Positions 7,360 to 8,092 of a stretch of DNA of 8,092 nucleotides are shown here, one piece after another. The translations under genes were made by a program, and so were the position numbers. This DNA is from Candidatus Avipropionibacterium avicola (lineage in GTDB: Bacteria > Actinomycetota > Actinomycetes > Propionibacteriales > Propionibacteriaceae), in NCBI GenBank assembly GCA_018715445.1, contig DVLP01000436.1:1-8092 (forward strand), read 5' to 3'. How positions within the stretch are numbered: position 1 is the stretch's first letter; each line of letters starts with the position of its first letter. Under the pieces are notes generated by a model. That model had not been told where the DNA came from. It ran no database searches and worked only from the letters and a program-made list of their open reading frames with translations.

Positions 7360-8092
7360 TCAGGCTCCTTCCCCGGCCAGCAACTGCGACCAGGCGATCA
7401 CCAGGTCCGGGCCCGGGTCCCAGCTGAAGACCCCGTACGGCACCTGGTCGACGGTGGGGGTGTCCGGCCCGGCCATCCCGCGCACGAACAGGTAGGCGAT
7501 GCCGCCGAGATGGGTGGCCGGGTCGTAGTCGGGCATCCGCCAGCTCAGGAAGCGATGCAGGGCGACGGAGTAGAGCAGGGCCTGCAACGGGTAGTGGGCC
7601 CGCATCATGGCCTCGGCGACCCGGTCGGGGTGATAGCTGGCCACCGTCAACGGCACCCCGAACTCGCCCAGCCAGTTCGACTTGTAGTCGACGACCAGGT
7701 GGCGGGGCGGACCACCGGCGTCGTCGCGGACCCGCAACACCGAGTCGATCGACCCGGTCAGGTAGCCGCGCAGCGTCTGCTCTCCGGTCGGCTCGGAGGC
7801 CAACATCGCCGGATAGGCGTGCAGGTGGGGATGATCACCGACATGCTCGGCCAGCACGGCCGCCAGGTCGGCGACCCGGACCCGTGCCCCGGTGGGTCGG
7901 TCCCCACCGGCCAACGGCAGCTCGAAGTCCAGCTCCGACAGTCGGTCGGCGACGCCGAAGTCACGCAACCGCAGCCCGGAGGCGATCGGACCCAGCGGGG
8001 TCTCGAAGGCGGGCACCAGGGCATCGGCGAGCACCTCGGCCGTCACCGGGTACGGCGTACGGGCCAGCTCGGCCGCGGTCCGTGAGCGCAAC
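7360..8092 (-). CDS. recB: RecB C-terminal nuclease domain (5'-truncated by window edge)
   Basis: This is the last ~243 residues of RecB. The frame is open to the window edge, so the TTG at 8091 is not a real start and the helicase part lies beyond. The visible part is the RecB nuclease module: TGSIDSVLRV with its catalytic aspartate (bases 7744-7746), then VVDYKSNWLGE with D (7687-7689) and K (7681-7683), and the QALLYSVALHRFL helix with the conserved Q and Y. GGIAYLFVRGM lies near the end. These match the E. coli RecB residues D1067, D1080 and K1082 by motif. DYKSNWLGE, ALHR-L and YLF-RG identify RecB rather than AddA or AdnB, which in this window has VDWKTS. RecB is the 3'-5' motor and only nuclease of RecBCD. 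recC is expected upstream, outside the window, from the usual recC-recB-recD order. Confidence 0.95.
   Translation of the reverse strand, partial: LRSRTAAELARTPYPVTAEVLADALVPAFETPLGPIASGLRLRDFGVADRLSELDFELPLAGGDRPTGARVRVADLAAVLAEHVGDHPHLHAYPAMLASEPTGEQTLRGYLTGSIDSVLRVRDDAGGPPRHLVVDYKSNWLGEFGVPLTVASYHPDRVAEAMMRAHYPLQALLYSVALHRFLSWRMPDYDPATHLGGIAYLFVRGMAGPDTPTVDQVPYGVFSWDPGPDLVIAWSQLLAGEGA
7365..7372 (-). promoter_or_regulatory. Shine-Dalgarno site of recD
   Basis: On the minus strand the sequence is GGAAGGAG, followed by six bases and then ATG at 7358. It lies within the last codons of recB, which stops one base before the recD start. Strong ribosome binding together with near-contact of stop and start suggests coupled and well-supported translation of recD. 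It also fixes the recD start. Confidence 0.8.

Noticed and set aside
5517..7427. 636-codon open frame on the plus strand opposite recD
   Set aside because: Low-complexity G/Q/R/V composition, no motif, no ribosome site seen, and complete overlap with the well-supported recD.
1..8092. Mobile elements, CRISPR arrays, tRNA or rRNA genes, phage genes or a new defence system
   Set aside because: Nearly all bases belong to five conserved housekeeping DNA-repair or NAD-metabolism genes. No transposase, terminal repeats, array or RNA gene could be seen. RecBCD and AdnAB do degrade foreign linear DNA, but that is their known role.

Overview
The window is dense, very GC-rich coding DNA from a high-GC actinobacterium. 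Three observations support this: an AdnA/AdnB helicase-nuclease pair (a family described as a signature of Actinomycetales), a nudC gene next to it, and the strong G/C preference at third codon positions, which opens long shadow frames. I cannot name the genus. A non-mycobacterial actinomycete, perhaps in the Propionibacteriales, is only a guess.

Layout: on the plus strand, the 3' part of adnA (open from base 1, ending at 1266) overlaps adnB (1263-4559) by four bases. nudC (4563-5450) follows adnB after a 3-base gap. On the minus strand, the 3' part of recB (8092 down to 7360) is followed after one base by a complete recD (7358 down to 5463). The two transcription units converge, with only 12 bases between the nudC and recD stop codons. 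A short GC-rich inverted repeat lies there. No intergenic stretch is longer than 12 bases. I see no RNA gene, mobile element, CRISPR array or internal promoter, so transcription probably enters from outside the window on both sides.

Function: adnA and adnB encode the two subunits of AdnAB, each ending in a RecB-like nuclease module. recB and recD encode two of the three subunits of RecBCD, with recC presumably just upstream of recB beyond base 8092. Both machines load on DNA double-strand ends, unwind them and cut the strands. AdnAB feeds homologous recombination in mycobacteria, and RecBCD serves single-strand annealing there. The original AdnAB report described mycobacteria as exceptional in having both, and in M. 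tuberculosis the two loci are far apart. Here they are head-to-tail neighbours in converging operons, with nudC, an NAD(H)/NAD-RNA pyrophosphatase gene, as the last gene of the AdnAB side.

All readable catalytic motifs look intact: the AdnB and RecD Walker motifs, three RecB-type nuclease centres, the AdnA iron-sulfur cysteines, and the NudC zinc ribbon and Nudix acidic residues. I found no clearly new system. The points worth a second look are the pairing of the two resection machines, the break in gene order after nudC, a repetitive acidic insertion in AdnB, a departure from the Nudix consensus in NudC, and the compact convergent junction.
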